DNA of 13,729 nt from Candidatus Alkanophagales archaeon. Its GTDB lineage: Archaea > Halobacteriota > Syntropharchaeia > Alkanophagales > B39-G2. The notes below the pieces were generated by a model. It had not been told where the DNA came from. It was given only the letters and a program-made list of their open reading frames with translations, and did no database searches. A program made the position numbers and the translations under genes. Location of the stretch: the NCBI GenBank assembly GCA_003661185.1, contig QMVQ01000021.1, forward strand, positions 1 through 13,729, written 5' to 3'. How positions within the stretch are numbered: position 1 is the first letter of the stretch; each line of letters opens with the position of its first letter. Positions 1 to 6,842 of the stretch are shown piece after piece.

Positions 1-15
1 CCTGTCTTAGCATGA

Positions 16-2838
16 ATGTTGGAAAATTCCTTGCTTCTAAAGAAGGTCAGAGAACTAAAGCATGAAGATGCAAAGAGATGGCTAAGAATAATTGATGAAA
101 TCTGTAAATCTTCTGAAAATAAGCTTGAAAGGATAAATGATTTATTCCCTGAATATACGGATCATGGGATTGAACATTGTAAGTCGGTTGTTAAGGCTTT
201 GGAGGAACTAGTTATTGGGAAGAAGCGCTTGAGTGAAGCTGAGTGGGACGAAGATAAGCTTAAGTTCGCCAATAGCGAGTGTTATTTAACCCTTGATGAA
301 ATTATTCTGCTAATCTTAGGTGCTCTATTACATGATATCGGAATGTCACCTGACATTGATTACGACTTGAACAAGAGAGCTAAGGAGATTAGGGAAGAAC
401 TTGAAAGGCTAAAGGGGAGCAGACGAGAGGAATTAAGGAGGGAGCTTGAGGAACTTAAGGAGAAGATTAGAAAGAAGCATCATGAAATATCGAGGGAGTT
501 TGTGGAGAGGAGCGAAGAGTTGAAAGATTTTCAGTATCGGGATGTTTTAGCTCGTATCGTTGAGGGGCATAGAACTGACGTAAGAGAGATATTCAAGAAT
601 CTTAGGACGGTTAGAAATGTGAGGACTTCTCTGCTTGCATTTTTGCTCCAAATAGCCGATGATATGGATGTAGGTTTTAGGAGGGCCTTAGTCGAAAGCA
701 TGCATCGGTTGGATGAGAAGAGCTTAGAGCATGTGCTTGCGAATCTTAGAATTGGAAAGGCGGAGAGGAGTAACGGAGAGGTCATTTATTACGTCGATTT
801 CAAAGAAGAATTTAAAATTGATGAGAAGGAGGTGTTGAGGCTTATAGTGAAATGGAACGGGAAGATAGAGAGGAAGCTTGAAAGGGCAAAGCTCTACGGC
901 GGCGAAATCATAAGACAATGGAGGGGAATATTGCCCTCTAAGGTTGTCTTTAAGGTTGAATCGGACAGATACAATTCCGATTTGAGCAAAAGATTTGAAG
1001 CAGATAGGACACTTTTCGTTAAGACCCTAAGTAGTAATATTTACGGGGATGATTGGAGGTATGCATTTAGAGAGCTTATAAGCAATTCTTTTGATGCTAT
1101 AAAGAGAAGAGCCTATGAGGATGAGTCTTATGGTAATCCAAGGATTGTTATAGATATTAAGGTTGATGGGGATGGCTATATCATAATAGTCGAAGATAAT
1201 GGTTGTGGTATGAGTAGAGACGATGTTGAGGATTATCTATTGACGGTTGGGAAGAGCTTTTATAGGGAGCTTAGGGAGAGGGGGAATGAAATTATCAAAG
1301 CCATAAATCCAACTGCCTATTACGGCATAGGTTTCCTTTCAAGTTTCATGCTTGTGATGGATAATAATGGAAAAATGGATGGAATTATAGAGATAGAAAC
1401 CAAGAGGATGGACAATGAAGCGGTGAGGGTGGAGATAATTGAGCCTGATTTGCCAGTAATCCTTGGTAGTGCTGATAAAAAAGATATAGGGACAAGAATT
1501 ATGATTAAAGGTAAACGTGAGGAAGTTCGGGGATTTTTCGAAAAGGTTTTGAGATTTGGTGAAGTTTGTAGAAATAATGGTATCGATGTGCATATCTTCC
1601 CTTTTGCTGTTATTGTAGATTCGGTTTTGAAAGTTAGAGAGTTAGAAATTCCAATTGTTGTTAAGATAAACGGCGTTAAGGTTTGGGATGGGATAGTAAA
1701 GCCTGACTTATTCATTCATGGCGAAAAGATTAAATCGATTGATGTTAATCATGAAAATGAAGATTATGAACTTGAAATATGGAAAGGGGAGCTACCAATT
1801 ACTGAATTTGGCTTAATTCCAAAATCTGAATTTGATATGATTTTGAAAGACGCTGAGATGGTAGAAAAAAGACTTGACATGTATGAGTTAAAGTTAAATG
1901 ATATCAATATCACTTTTCATATCCATACCTATTATACAATCGCTACTGTCAACAACGTAGGATGTATTGTAGAAAATAGACAGCTTAATATTTCTCGCTA
2001 CTTGAGGCTTAATGAGCAACCGGTAACATATATCCTAAGAGTTAGGTCGAGTTTGCCAAAATATACCGACTTGAAGAAAAATAAAATTAAAATCTCTGGA
2101 GAGGTAGTAAGGGAAATATTCAAAAAGTTAAGGGAGGAAGGGATTACTTTTGATTTAGATGTTTTTGATTCGTTTGATCCATTTGTTTCGCCATGTGATG
2201 AGGACTTTGAAGAAATAGGGGCTATGGATTTCGTCGAAAACTGTCTAAGGTTCGAAGATATTTATGGAGAATGCAAAACTCTAAGTGAAATCAAAGGAGT
2301 TGGCAAAACCCCAATCATAGTTGATATTGACTTTAAATTTTTTGAAATATTTAAATATAAATTCAAAAGCTTTTGGGAAAACTTAAAATTAAATCCGTTA
2401 TACGGAGAGTATTCAAGGTTTTTAAAAGCTTATCAAAAAGTAAGTGAATATTTCTTTGAAAAATGCGAAGAATGTGGAAAAGATTGTATATTTGGTAAAT
2501 TTGAATTCGATGGGGGAGGATATTATATAAAAGATACGAACTTAGAAAACTTTTTATTTAGGGAGTTTAAGGAGCTCATAGCCCTGATTTACCTCGGATT
2601 TGATGAAAGGTTTTACATACTTAATAATCGATTTGTGAAGACTATATGCAGGATGTGGAAGGAAAATAGGATATCAGAAGATGAAGAGGACAAAATTAAA
2701 TATCTTTTACATAGGTTAAATGACTTTTTACGTGAGAGTTATTATGTAACACTTGAAGACCTCAAAGAATTAGCTAAAATAGATAACAAACTAAAAGAGG
2801 CATACGAAATGATTATGAGATGGATGCAAAATGATTAA
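16..2838 (+). CDS. HD-domain protein fused to HSP90/GHKL-type ATPase
   Basis: The 940-residue protein joins two enzymatic modules. Residues about 45-220 carry an HD metal-hydrolase pattern: H50 and H54 (TDHGIEH), H106-D107 (LLHDIGM), H185 (EGHR) and D215-D216 (IADDMD). A charged, probably coiled-coil helix at about 117-170 is inserted. Residues about 330-500 carry an HSP90/GHKL ATP-binding fold: N-box RELISNSFDAI (352-362), DNGCGM (394-399), YGIGF (436-440) and GTRI (492-495). The long C-terminal part is unrecognised and has CEECGKDC at 817-824. An in-frame TGA at 13-15 directly precedes the ATG, so the gene is complete. By eye it is clearly more AT-rich than the metabolic genes downstream, especially its last third, which suggests transfer. 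HD plus HSP90-like ATPase fusions are reported among prokaryotic conflict proteins (recalled from the literature on HD conflict effectors). A defence role is inference, and the HD substrate is unknown. Confidence 0.85.
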   Translation: MLENSLLLKKVRELKHEDAKRWLRIIDEICKSSENKLERINDLFPEYTDHGIEHCKSVVKALEELVIGKKRLSEAEWDEDKLKFANSECYLTLDEIILLILGALLHDIGMSPDIDYDLNKRAKEIREELERLKGSRREELRRELEELKEKIRKKHHEISREFVERSEELKDFQYRDVLARIVEGHRTDVREIFKNLRTVRNVRTSLLAFLLQIADDMDVGFRRALVESMHRLDEKSLEHVLANLRIGKAERSNGEVIYYVDFKEEFKIDEKEVLRLIVKWNGKIERKLERAKLYGGEIIRQWRGILPSKVVFKVESDRYNSDLSKRFEADRTLFVKTLSSNIYGDDWRYAFRELISNSFDAIKRRAYEDESYGNPRIVIDIKVDGDGYIIIVEDNGCGMSRDDVEDYLLTVGKSFYRELRERGNEIIKAINPTAYYGIGFLSSFMLVMDNNGKMDGIIEIETKRMDNEAVRVEIIEPDLPVILGSADKKDIGTRIMIKGKREEVRGFFEKVLRFGEVCRNNGIDVHIFPFAVIVDSVLKVRELEIPIVVKINGVKVWDGIVKPDLFIHGEKIKSIDVNHENEDYELEIWKGELPITEFGLIPKSEFDMILKDAEMVEKRLDMYELKLNDINITFHIHTYYTIATVNNVGCIVENRQLNISRYLRLNEQPVTYILRVRSSLPKYTDLKKNKIKISGEVVREIFKKLREEGITFDLDVFDSFDPFVSPCDEDFEEIGAMDFVENCLRFEDIYGECKTLSEIKGVGKTPIIVDIDFKFFEIFKYKFKSFWENLKLNPLYGEYSRFLKAYQKVSEYFFEKCEECGKDCIFGKFEFDGGGYYIKDTNLENFLFREFKELIALIYLGFDERFYILNNRFVKTICRMWKENRISEDEEDKIKYLLHRLNDFLRESYYVTLEDLKELAKIDNKLKEAYEMIMRWMQND

Positions 2839-3185
2839 TGACTAAAAGAGCTAATCCCCTTCATTATCCCCTCCGAATATCTCACAGCATTCATTTTTAT
2901 ATCCAACGGGTAAAGTCTTCCATTTTTGTAATCAAGCTTCATATCCTCATATTTCTCATACTTCTTATCCCCCCGTTTCTCCCTTATCTCCTCAAAACTC
3001 CCCTTCTCGTTAAGATATGCATGCAAACCCGCAAGGAGCACGATTATATGAAACCCAAGCTTTTGTAACTCCATAAGCTTGTTTATCGTAAGGAGATGCC
3101 CGATATGCACACTCCCGCTCGGCTCAAAACCCACGTATGCCCGCCTCCCTCCTGCCTTTATAACCTCTGCTAATTCCCCACCGTT
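2835..3185 (-). pseudogene. tyrS: tyrosyl-tRNA synthetase relic with large internal deletion
   Basis: Read on the minus strand, this frame starts with sequence matching the N-terminal half of archaeal TyrRS: AYVGFEPSG, the class I signature HIGH, then NKLMELQKLGF and HAYLNEKG. After EEIREK it jumps directly to the TyrRS C-terminal tail (KYEKYEDMKLDYKNG, then LYPLDIK) and stops near the natural end. About 190 internal residues that archaeal TyrRS should have are missing, including the tyrosine-pocket helices and the KMSKS loop. The normal first 15-20 residues are also absent: upstream of about 3185 the frame stays open to a GTG at 3275, but that part does not resemble TyrRS and overlaps a tnpB-like relic. 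It cannot aminoacylate, so I call it a pseudogene, though the deletion is in frame and the ORF unbroken. Its stop overlaps the stop of the HD/ATPase gene by 4 bases. Confidence 0.8.
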
Positions 3186-3189
3186 ACTA

Positions 3190-3282
3190 TCTCCTCGTGA
3201 GCCCCGACTCTCAGGATCGTCTGAGTCGGAGCGGAAGGTTAGAGTGAGCGGCTCCGGCCGTGGAGTGGCTACCACTCGCTAA
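3190..3282 (+). mobile_element. 3'-end relic of an IS605-family tnpB
   Basis: The plus frame ending in TAA at 3280-3282 reads SSESERK and then GRGVATTR. This parallels the tail of the minus-strand tnpB-like frame at 13595-13729 (NEPERRG, then SRGVAYTP). At the DNA level the two share TGAG-C-GAGCGGA, AGG, TTA, AGTGA-GC and CGTGGAGT-GCT in the same order. Both also hold short inverted repeats, here GAGTGG-CTA-CCACTC at 3264-3278. The rest of the tnpB is absent: on the left the sequence switches to antisense TyrRS. The family assignment rests on this internal comparison and the general look of archaeal TnpB tails, so it is moderate. Confidence 0.45.
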
Positions 3283-3460
3283 TGGTGCCGTAGGACATTT
3301 CCAGCCGACGCCCACGCCGTGCTGAAGTCCGCAAGCGTAGCTTTCGTTAGTGTCGGCGCGCTCGCTGCTATGCCACTCGCACTGAAAATTGATGCGTCCT
3401 CAATTGATTTTAAGTTGCACCGCAGCAACGGGCGTTTGTGGCGGCGTAGCTGCAATTTTG
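3283..3460. other. unexplained GC-rich intergenic stretch
   Basis: This stretch lies between the tnpB-like relic and the stop codon of acdA. Short frames are open on both strands, for example a plus frame with LKSASVAFVSVGALAAMPLA and a minus frame with SIEDASIFSASGIAASA. None has a ribosome-binding site, a recognisable domain or a clear start. It may be decayed coding sequence or the 3' flank of the inserted element. I see no T-rich terminator directly after acdA. Confidence 0.4.
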
Positions 3461-4858
3461 CTAACCGCCCTTGGTCCTCCTTTTCATCTCCGCATATTTT
3501 ATAAGAGTGATGAGCGCCTTAGCTCCTCGTTCGGGCGTGCTATACACGGGAACGCCCTCCTCTTCTAACTTAATTTTCTCTTTCAGCATAAGCTCGTGCG
3601 GGAAGCTCGTGCACATGATTAGTGGCTTCCCGTAACAGCGCCTCGCATCCACAATTTCCTCAGGCGGCAGCAAGAACGAGGGGTGGTACAAGTTGAAAAT
3701 TATCAGGGCATCCACGCCGTCATCTGCTAAGACCGTCCTTACAACTTCCAGCCAGAGCCCCGCATCCCTGATGAACGCCATGTCCACTGGGTTCTCCCTT
3801 ATCGTCAGTGGCGGCAGCAACCTTTTTAGCTTCTTTTCAGTAGCCTCAGAGAACCTCGCAAGCTGCAAGCCGCCGCTCGTGCACTCGTCCGTCAGTATTA
3901 TGCCGGGGCCCGCCTGCGTCGAAATTATCGCAACCTTCCTGCCCTTCGGCAAGCAGTCCTGACACAACGAAAGTATCTTAGCAGCATCGAACAGCTCCTC
4001 GCAGCTATTAACCGTGACGACACCAGATTGGCGGAACGCAGCGTCGTAAAGCTTATATTCGCCCGCCATCGAGCCCGTGTGCGAGAGTGCCGCTCTCTCC
4101 ACAGCTCTTGTTCGCCCTACCTTGTATGCAACGACAGGCTTCTTCTTTGCGACTCTTCTCGCTGCGTTCATCAGCTTCCTTGGCTCGTCTATGCCCTCAA
4201 TATGCATGGCAATCGTGTCCGTTTCATCGTCTTCCTCTAAATACTCTAAAATGTCGTAGAATTCCACATTGCATCTATTGCCAAGCCCCACAAGCTTGTT
4301 AAGCCCCACCGCCTCGTTCATTGCCATGTAAGCAAAAATGTGGCAGACACCGCCGCTCTGCCCAACCATTGCGATGCGCCCCTTCCGCAGCCCGTTGAAA
4401 ACCGGCGAGAACGAGGCATTTATCACACCGACGTTGACGAATCCGAACGTATTCGGGCCTATAATCTTCATACCTGCCTCTTCTGCCAAGGCTGCAAGGT
4501 GCTCTTGTAGAAGCTCGCCGCCTGTGTCGACGTCACGCTCGGCGGCGCTCGCCTCTTTGAAGCCTCCTGTGATTATGACGGCGCCCTTGACGCCTTTCTC
4601 CGCACACTCACGAACTGCGGAAAGCACAGCGCTCGAGGGGACGACGACGATTGCGAGGTCCACGCTTCCTGGTATTTGCCTCACCGACTTGTAAGAGTTA
4701 ATTCCTAAGATACAGCTGGCATGTGGGTTCACCACGTATATCTCCCCGTCAAATGCCTCCACCAAGCTTTTAACGCACTGGTGTCCCATCTTACGTTCAT
4801 CAGGAGAGGCGCCGACCACGACCACCGAGCAGGGGTTGAAAACTTCATCAAGACTCAT
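3461..4858 (-). CDS. acdA: acyl-CoA synthetase (ADP-forming) alpha subunit
   Basis: The alpha subunit of ADP-forming acetyl/acyl-CoA synthetase interconverts acyl-CoA, ADP and phosphate with the free acid, ATP and CoA in the cytoplasm. Counting from the ATG at 4879, residues 18-30 form the CoA-binding Rossmann start (VVVVGASPDERK), 173-177 are GQSGG, and H267 in SHTGSMAG is the histidine phosphorylated in this family. A ligase-CoA fold follows (STQAGPG at 320-326). The total of about 465-472 residues is normal for a free alpha subunit with no ATP-grasp domain; the beta subunit must lie elsewhere. I prefer the ATG at 4858 (MSLDEVFNP) because family members start just before this motif and GGAGAG/AGGG lies between the two ATGs. 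The ATG at 4879 is possible. The gene diverges from the thiolase, suggesting linked acyl-CoA metabolism. The acyl substrate cannot be told. Confidence 0.88.
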   Translation of the reverse strand: MSLDEVFNPCSVVVVGASPDERKMGHQCVKSLVEAFDGEIYVVNPHASCILGINSYKSVRQIPGSVDLAIVVVPSSAVLSAVRECAEKGVKGAVIITGGFKEASAAERDVDTGGELLQEHLAALAEEAGMKIIGPNTFGFVNVGVINASFSPVFNGLRKGRIAMVGQSGGVCHIFAYMAMNEAVGLNKLVGLGNRCNVEFYDILEYLEEDDETDTIAMHIEGIDEPRKLMNAARRVAKKKPVVAYKVGRTRAVERAALSHTGSMAGEYKLYDAAFRQSGVVTVNSCEELFDAAKILSLCQDCLPKGRKVAIISTQAGPGIILTDECTSGGLQLARFSEATEKKLKRLLPPLTIRENPVDMAFIRDAGLWLEVVRTVLADDGVDALIIFNLYHPSFLLPPEEIVDARRCYGKPLIMCTSFPHELMLKEKIKLEEEGVPVYSTPERGAKALITLIKYAEMKRRTKGG

Positions 4859-4879
4859 TGAAATCCCTATCTCTCCCAT

Positions 4880-4947
4880 AATATTTCTGCTCTGCGTTTT
4901 ACATGAAAATTAAATAACATCAGAGCGAAATTTTCTAAGGTGAAAAG
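4880..4947. promoter_or_regulatory. shared divergent promoter region, acdA / thiolase
   Basis: The 68 bases between the divergent genes contain one AT-rich core (AAAATTAAATAA, 4906-4917) that could act as TATA box in either direction, about 25 bases from plausible starts on both sides. The thiolase has a Shine-Dalgarno sequence AAGGTGA at 4937-4943, 4 bases before its ATG. Transcript starts are inferred. Confidence 0.45.
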
Positions 4948-6147
4948 ATGCGTAACGTCGCCATAGTAGGGGCGGGGATAACGAAATTCGGCGTGCGGGA
5001 GGCGAGCTGGAAGGATCTCGTGCAGGAGGCAGGAAAAGCCGCATTCAAGGACGTGCCGAATCTTGATAAGAAAGAAGTGGATTCTCTCATCGTTGGGGCG
5101 GCGCAGCCCGAACGCTGGGCGTATCAGACGCATGTAGCGCCTCTTGTCGCCGAACTTCTTGGCTTGCGCCCGACGAGAGTCGTAGCGAGGACCGAAGTAG
5201 CTTGCGCCAGCGGGCAAGCTGCAATCAGGTATGCGTGGCTCGCGATCGCCACGGGGCTTAGCGATATCGCTTTCGTCATTGGCGTTGAAAAAATGACTTC
5301 CAAAAACATGGCTATAAGCCAGACGAGCATGATAAACGTCGCTAACCGAGAGTTCGATGGCCCCAGCGGAATGACGGCGCCGCCCTTCTTCGCAATGGTC
5401 GCCCAGCGGCACATGCATGATTATGGCACGACAAGGGAGCAAATGGCGGTTGTTAGGGAGAAAAATTCCACTTACGGCTCCTATAACCCGTATGCGCAGT
5501 TCACGAAGCGATTTAGCGTCGACGCCGTGATAAATTCGAAAGTCGTTGCCCCGCCACTTTGTCTTTTCGATTGCTGCGGCATGACGGACGGCGCTGCCGC
5601 CGTCGTCCTTGCAGCTGAAGAAATAGCAAAGAAGCTCACAGACACGCCTGTCTGGATTATCGGCGGCACGCAGTGCGTCTTCGCCGCCGACACCGTCAAC
5701 CAGATGGGCAACCTCAGCGAGTGGCCCGCCCTGAGGCGGGCGGCAAAAGAACTTTACAACATGCTCGGCATCGGACCTAGGGACATTGATTTCGCAGAGT
5801 TGCATGACTGCTTTACCATTAGCGAGATAATGGAGTATGAAGAGCTTGGTTTCTGCGAGAAAGGCGAAGGTGGAAAGTTCGTTGAGGAGGGGCGCAGCTA
5901 CATCGGCGGTGACGTCGCCGTGAATCCCAGCGGCGGGCTCCTCAGCTTCGGGCACCCCCTCGGTGCCACAGGCGTCCGACAAGCTTGGGAGGTATTTAAC
6001 CAGTTCAGGGGCAGCGTCCCCAAGGAAAGATACGTCGGCAGCAACGCCAGAATAGCCATCACTCATAACCTGAGCGGGCTGGCATCCCTCCACCACATAA
6101 TGGCTTACAGCATCGAGAAGCGGAAGGAAATAAAATTAGGGGGGTGA
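4948..6147 (+). CDS. thiolase (acetyl-CoA C-acetyltransferase, archaeal SCP2-type)
   Basis: This 399-residue thiolase should catalyse reversible Claisen condensation or cleavage, such as two acetyl-CoA to acetoacetyl-CoA plus CoA, or the last step of beta-oxidation. Visible elements are the nucleophile C86 in EVACASGQAA, CCGMTDGAAAVV (209-220), H286 in ELHDCF, NPSGG (326-330) and H336 in GHPLGATG. HDCF and the general layout place it with the archaeal/SCP2-type thiolases that work with a DUF35 protein rather than with bacterial PhaA/FadA. The start is supported by AAGGTGA 4 bases upstream. The DUF35 gene follows after only 4 bases. In many archaea an HMG-CoA synthase gene precedes this pair and the three proteins form a complex in mevalonate synthesis. 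That gene is missing here and acdA is the neighbour instead, so a role in fatty-acyl or ketoacyl-CoA metabolism is equally likely. Confidence 0.92.
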   Translation: MRNVAIVGAGITKFGVREASWKDLVQEAGKAAFKDVPNLDKKEVDSLIVGAAQPERWAYQTHVAPLVAELLGLRPTRVVARTEVACASGQAAIRYAWLAIATGLSDIAFVIGVEKMTSKNMAISQTSMINVANREFDGPSGMTAPPFFAMVAQRHMHDYGTTREQMAVVREKNSTYGSYNPYAQFTKRFSVDAVINSKVVAPPLCLFDCCGMTDGAAAVVLAAEEIAKKLTDTPVWIIGGTQCVFAADTVNQMGNLSEWPALRRAAKELYNMLGIGPRDIDFAELHDCFTISEIMEYEELGFCEKGEGGKFVEEGRSYIGGDVAVNPSGGLLSFGHPLGATGVRQAWEVFNQFRGSVPKERYVGSNARIAITHNLSGLASLHHIMAYSIEKRKEIKLGG

Positions 6148-6151
6148 AACG

Positions 6152-6637
6152 ATGGTCAAGTCGATACGCATACCCGCCACCATACCCTTCCCGCCACTCT
6201 TAGACCTCTGGGAGCAGCAGGACGAAAAAGGTCCGGATGCGACGAGAATTTACCAATTCTACAAGAATTTGGCGGAGGGGCGTTTCACGACTACGAAGTG
6301 CAAGGATTGTGGAAAGTTGTTATACCCCCCTGTGGCGGTCTGCAGCGAGTGCTTGAGCGAAAATCTCGAGTGGGTGGATATTCCTAAGGTCGGGGAGGTT
6401 TATGCATTCACGGAGGTGCGGGCGGGCGCCCCCTTGCAGTTCCAGGACACGGTGCCGTTTATAATAGCCATAGTGAGGTTCGGCGATTATCCAAAGAATG
6501 GCATCCAAGTGAGTGGTATAATGTTCGACCTGAGTTCCGAGGAGGTAAAAATCGGCACGAAAGTAGAATGGGAGCCTCTTGAAATATTGGGACCTGGAGA
6601 GATGAGGAGATACTGGTATTGCTTCAAAAAGGCATGA
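6152..6637 (+). CDS. DUF35 OB-fold protein with zinc ribbon, thiolase partner
   Basis: This 161-residue protein has the typical DUF35 (ChsH2-like) architecture: an N-terminal helix (YQFYKNLAEGRF), a rubredoxin-like zinc ribbon with C50, C53, C64 and C67 (CKDCG and CSECL), and an OB-fold from about residue 75 (VGEVYAFTEVR, then FIIAIVRFGDY). In archaeal thiolase/HMG-CoA synthase complexes the DUF35 subunit bridges the enzymes and helps hold CoA (known for the family). It starts 4 bases after the thiolase stop with GGGGGGTGA, which includes the thiolase stop, as ribosome-binding site, so the two genes are almost certainly cotranscribed and translationally coupled. It is full length with all zinc ligands intact. 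It is probably a structural partner of the thiolase rather than an enzyme itself. Confidence 0.9.
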   Translation: MVKSIRIPATIPFPPLLDLWEQQDEKGPDATRIYQFYKNLAEGRFTTTKCKDCGKLLYPPVAVCSECLSENLEWVDIPKVGEVYAFTEVRAGAPLQFQDTVPFIIAIVRFGDYPKNGIQVSGIMFDLSSEEVKIGTKVEWEPLEILGPGEMRRYWYCFKKA

Positions 6638-6798
6638 CGCCCCGTCTATGTCCTCATAGAACCCAGGAGATTTCGCCTCTCTATTTATCCTTTATTTGTA
6701 AAATAGTTTGCAAATCGTTTCTAATTTTTTATTCGAGCCTTTGAAACGTATTTTATCGTCAGGGTTTTTATTTCGAAGACATTCAAGCCGCAGTAAGT
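6638..6798 (+). promoter_or_regulatory. intergenic region with T-rich terminator and repeats
   Basis: Behind the DUF35 gene, T-rich tracts (CTAATTTTTTATT at 6721-6733) resemble archaeal intrinsic terminators. Just before are two near-palindromic octamers 12 bases apart, TTTGTAAA (6695-6702) and TTTGCAAA (6707-6714). An inverted repeat CGTTTC/GAAACG (6716-6721 and 6743-6748) brackets the T tract. They could be operator half-sites for the next operon, but no regulator is known. Confidence 0.35.
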
Positions 6799-6808
6799 CT
6801 TATATATT
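6799..6808 (+). promoter_or_regulatory. TATA box of the DUF116/ferredoxin/oxidoreductase operon
   Basis: CTTATATATT is a strong archaeal TATA match. Its usual 25-base spacing puts transcription start near 6828-6831, just before GAGGGGAG (6831-6838), a good Shine-Dalgarno sequence for the TTG at 6843. The ATG at 6819 would then lie upstream of the transcript. Confidence 0.6.
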
Positions 6809-6842
6809 GCCCTAACGCATGAAAAGATGTGAGGGGAGAGCA

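Noticed and set aside
1..15. End of an upstream gene (TAG at 8-10 or TGA at 13-15)
   Set aside because: Fifteen bases are too few to support a coding call. The TGA only serves to show that the first gene starts within the window.
1320..1715. 131-codon minus-strand frame inside the HD/ATPase gene
   Set aside because: It is low-complexity Ser/Thr/Ile-rich antisense of a protein with intact ATPase motifs.
3319..3504. 61-codon plus-strand frame with a hydrophobic start
   Set aside because: It overlaps the 3' end of acdA and has no ribosome site, promoter or recognisable domain; kept only as an unexplained stretch.
4867..6096. 409-codon open frame on the minus strand opposite the thiolase
   Set aside because: It lies wholly antisense to a clear thiolase with all catalytic motifs. 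Its translation is compositionally odd (His/Arg/Ala-rich) with no recognisable domain, as expected from GC-biased codon positions.
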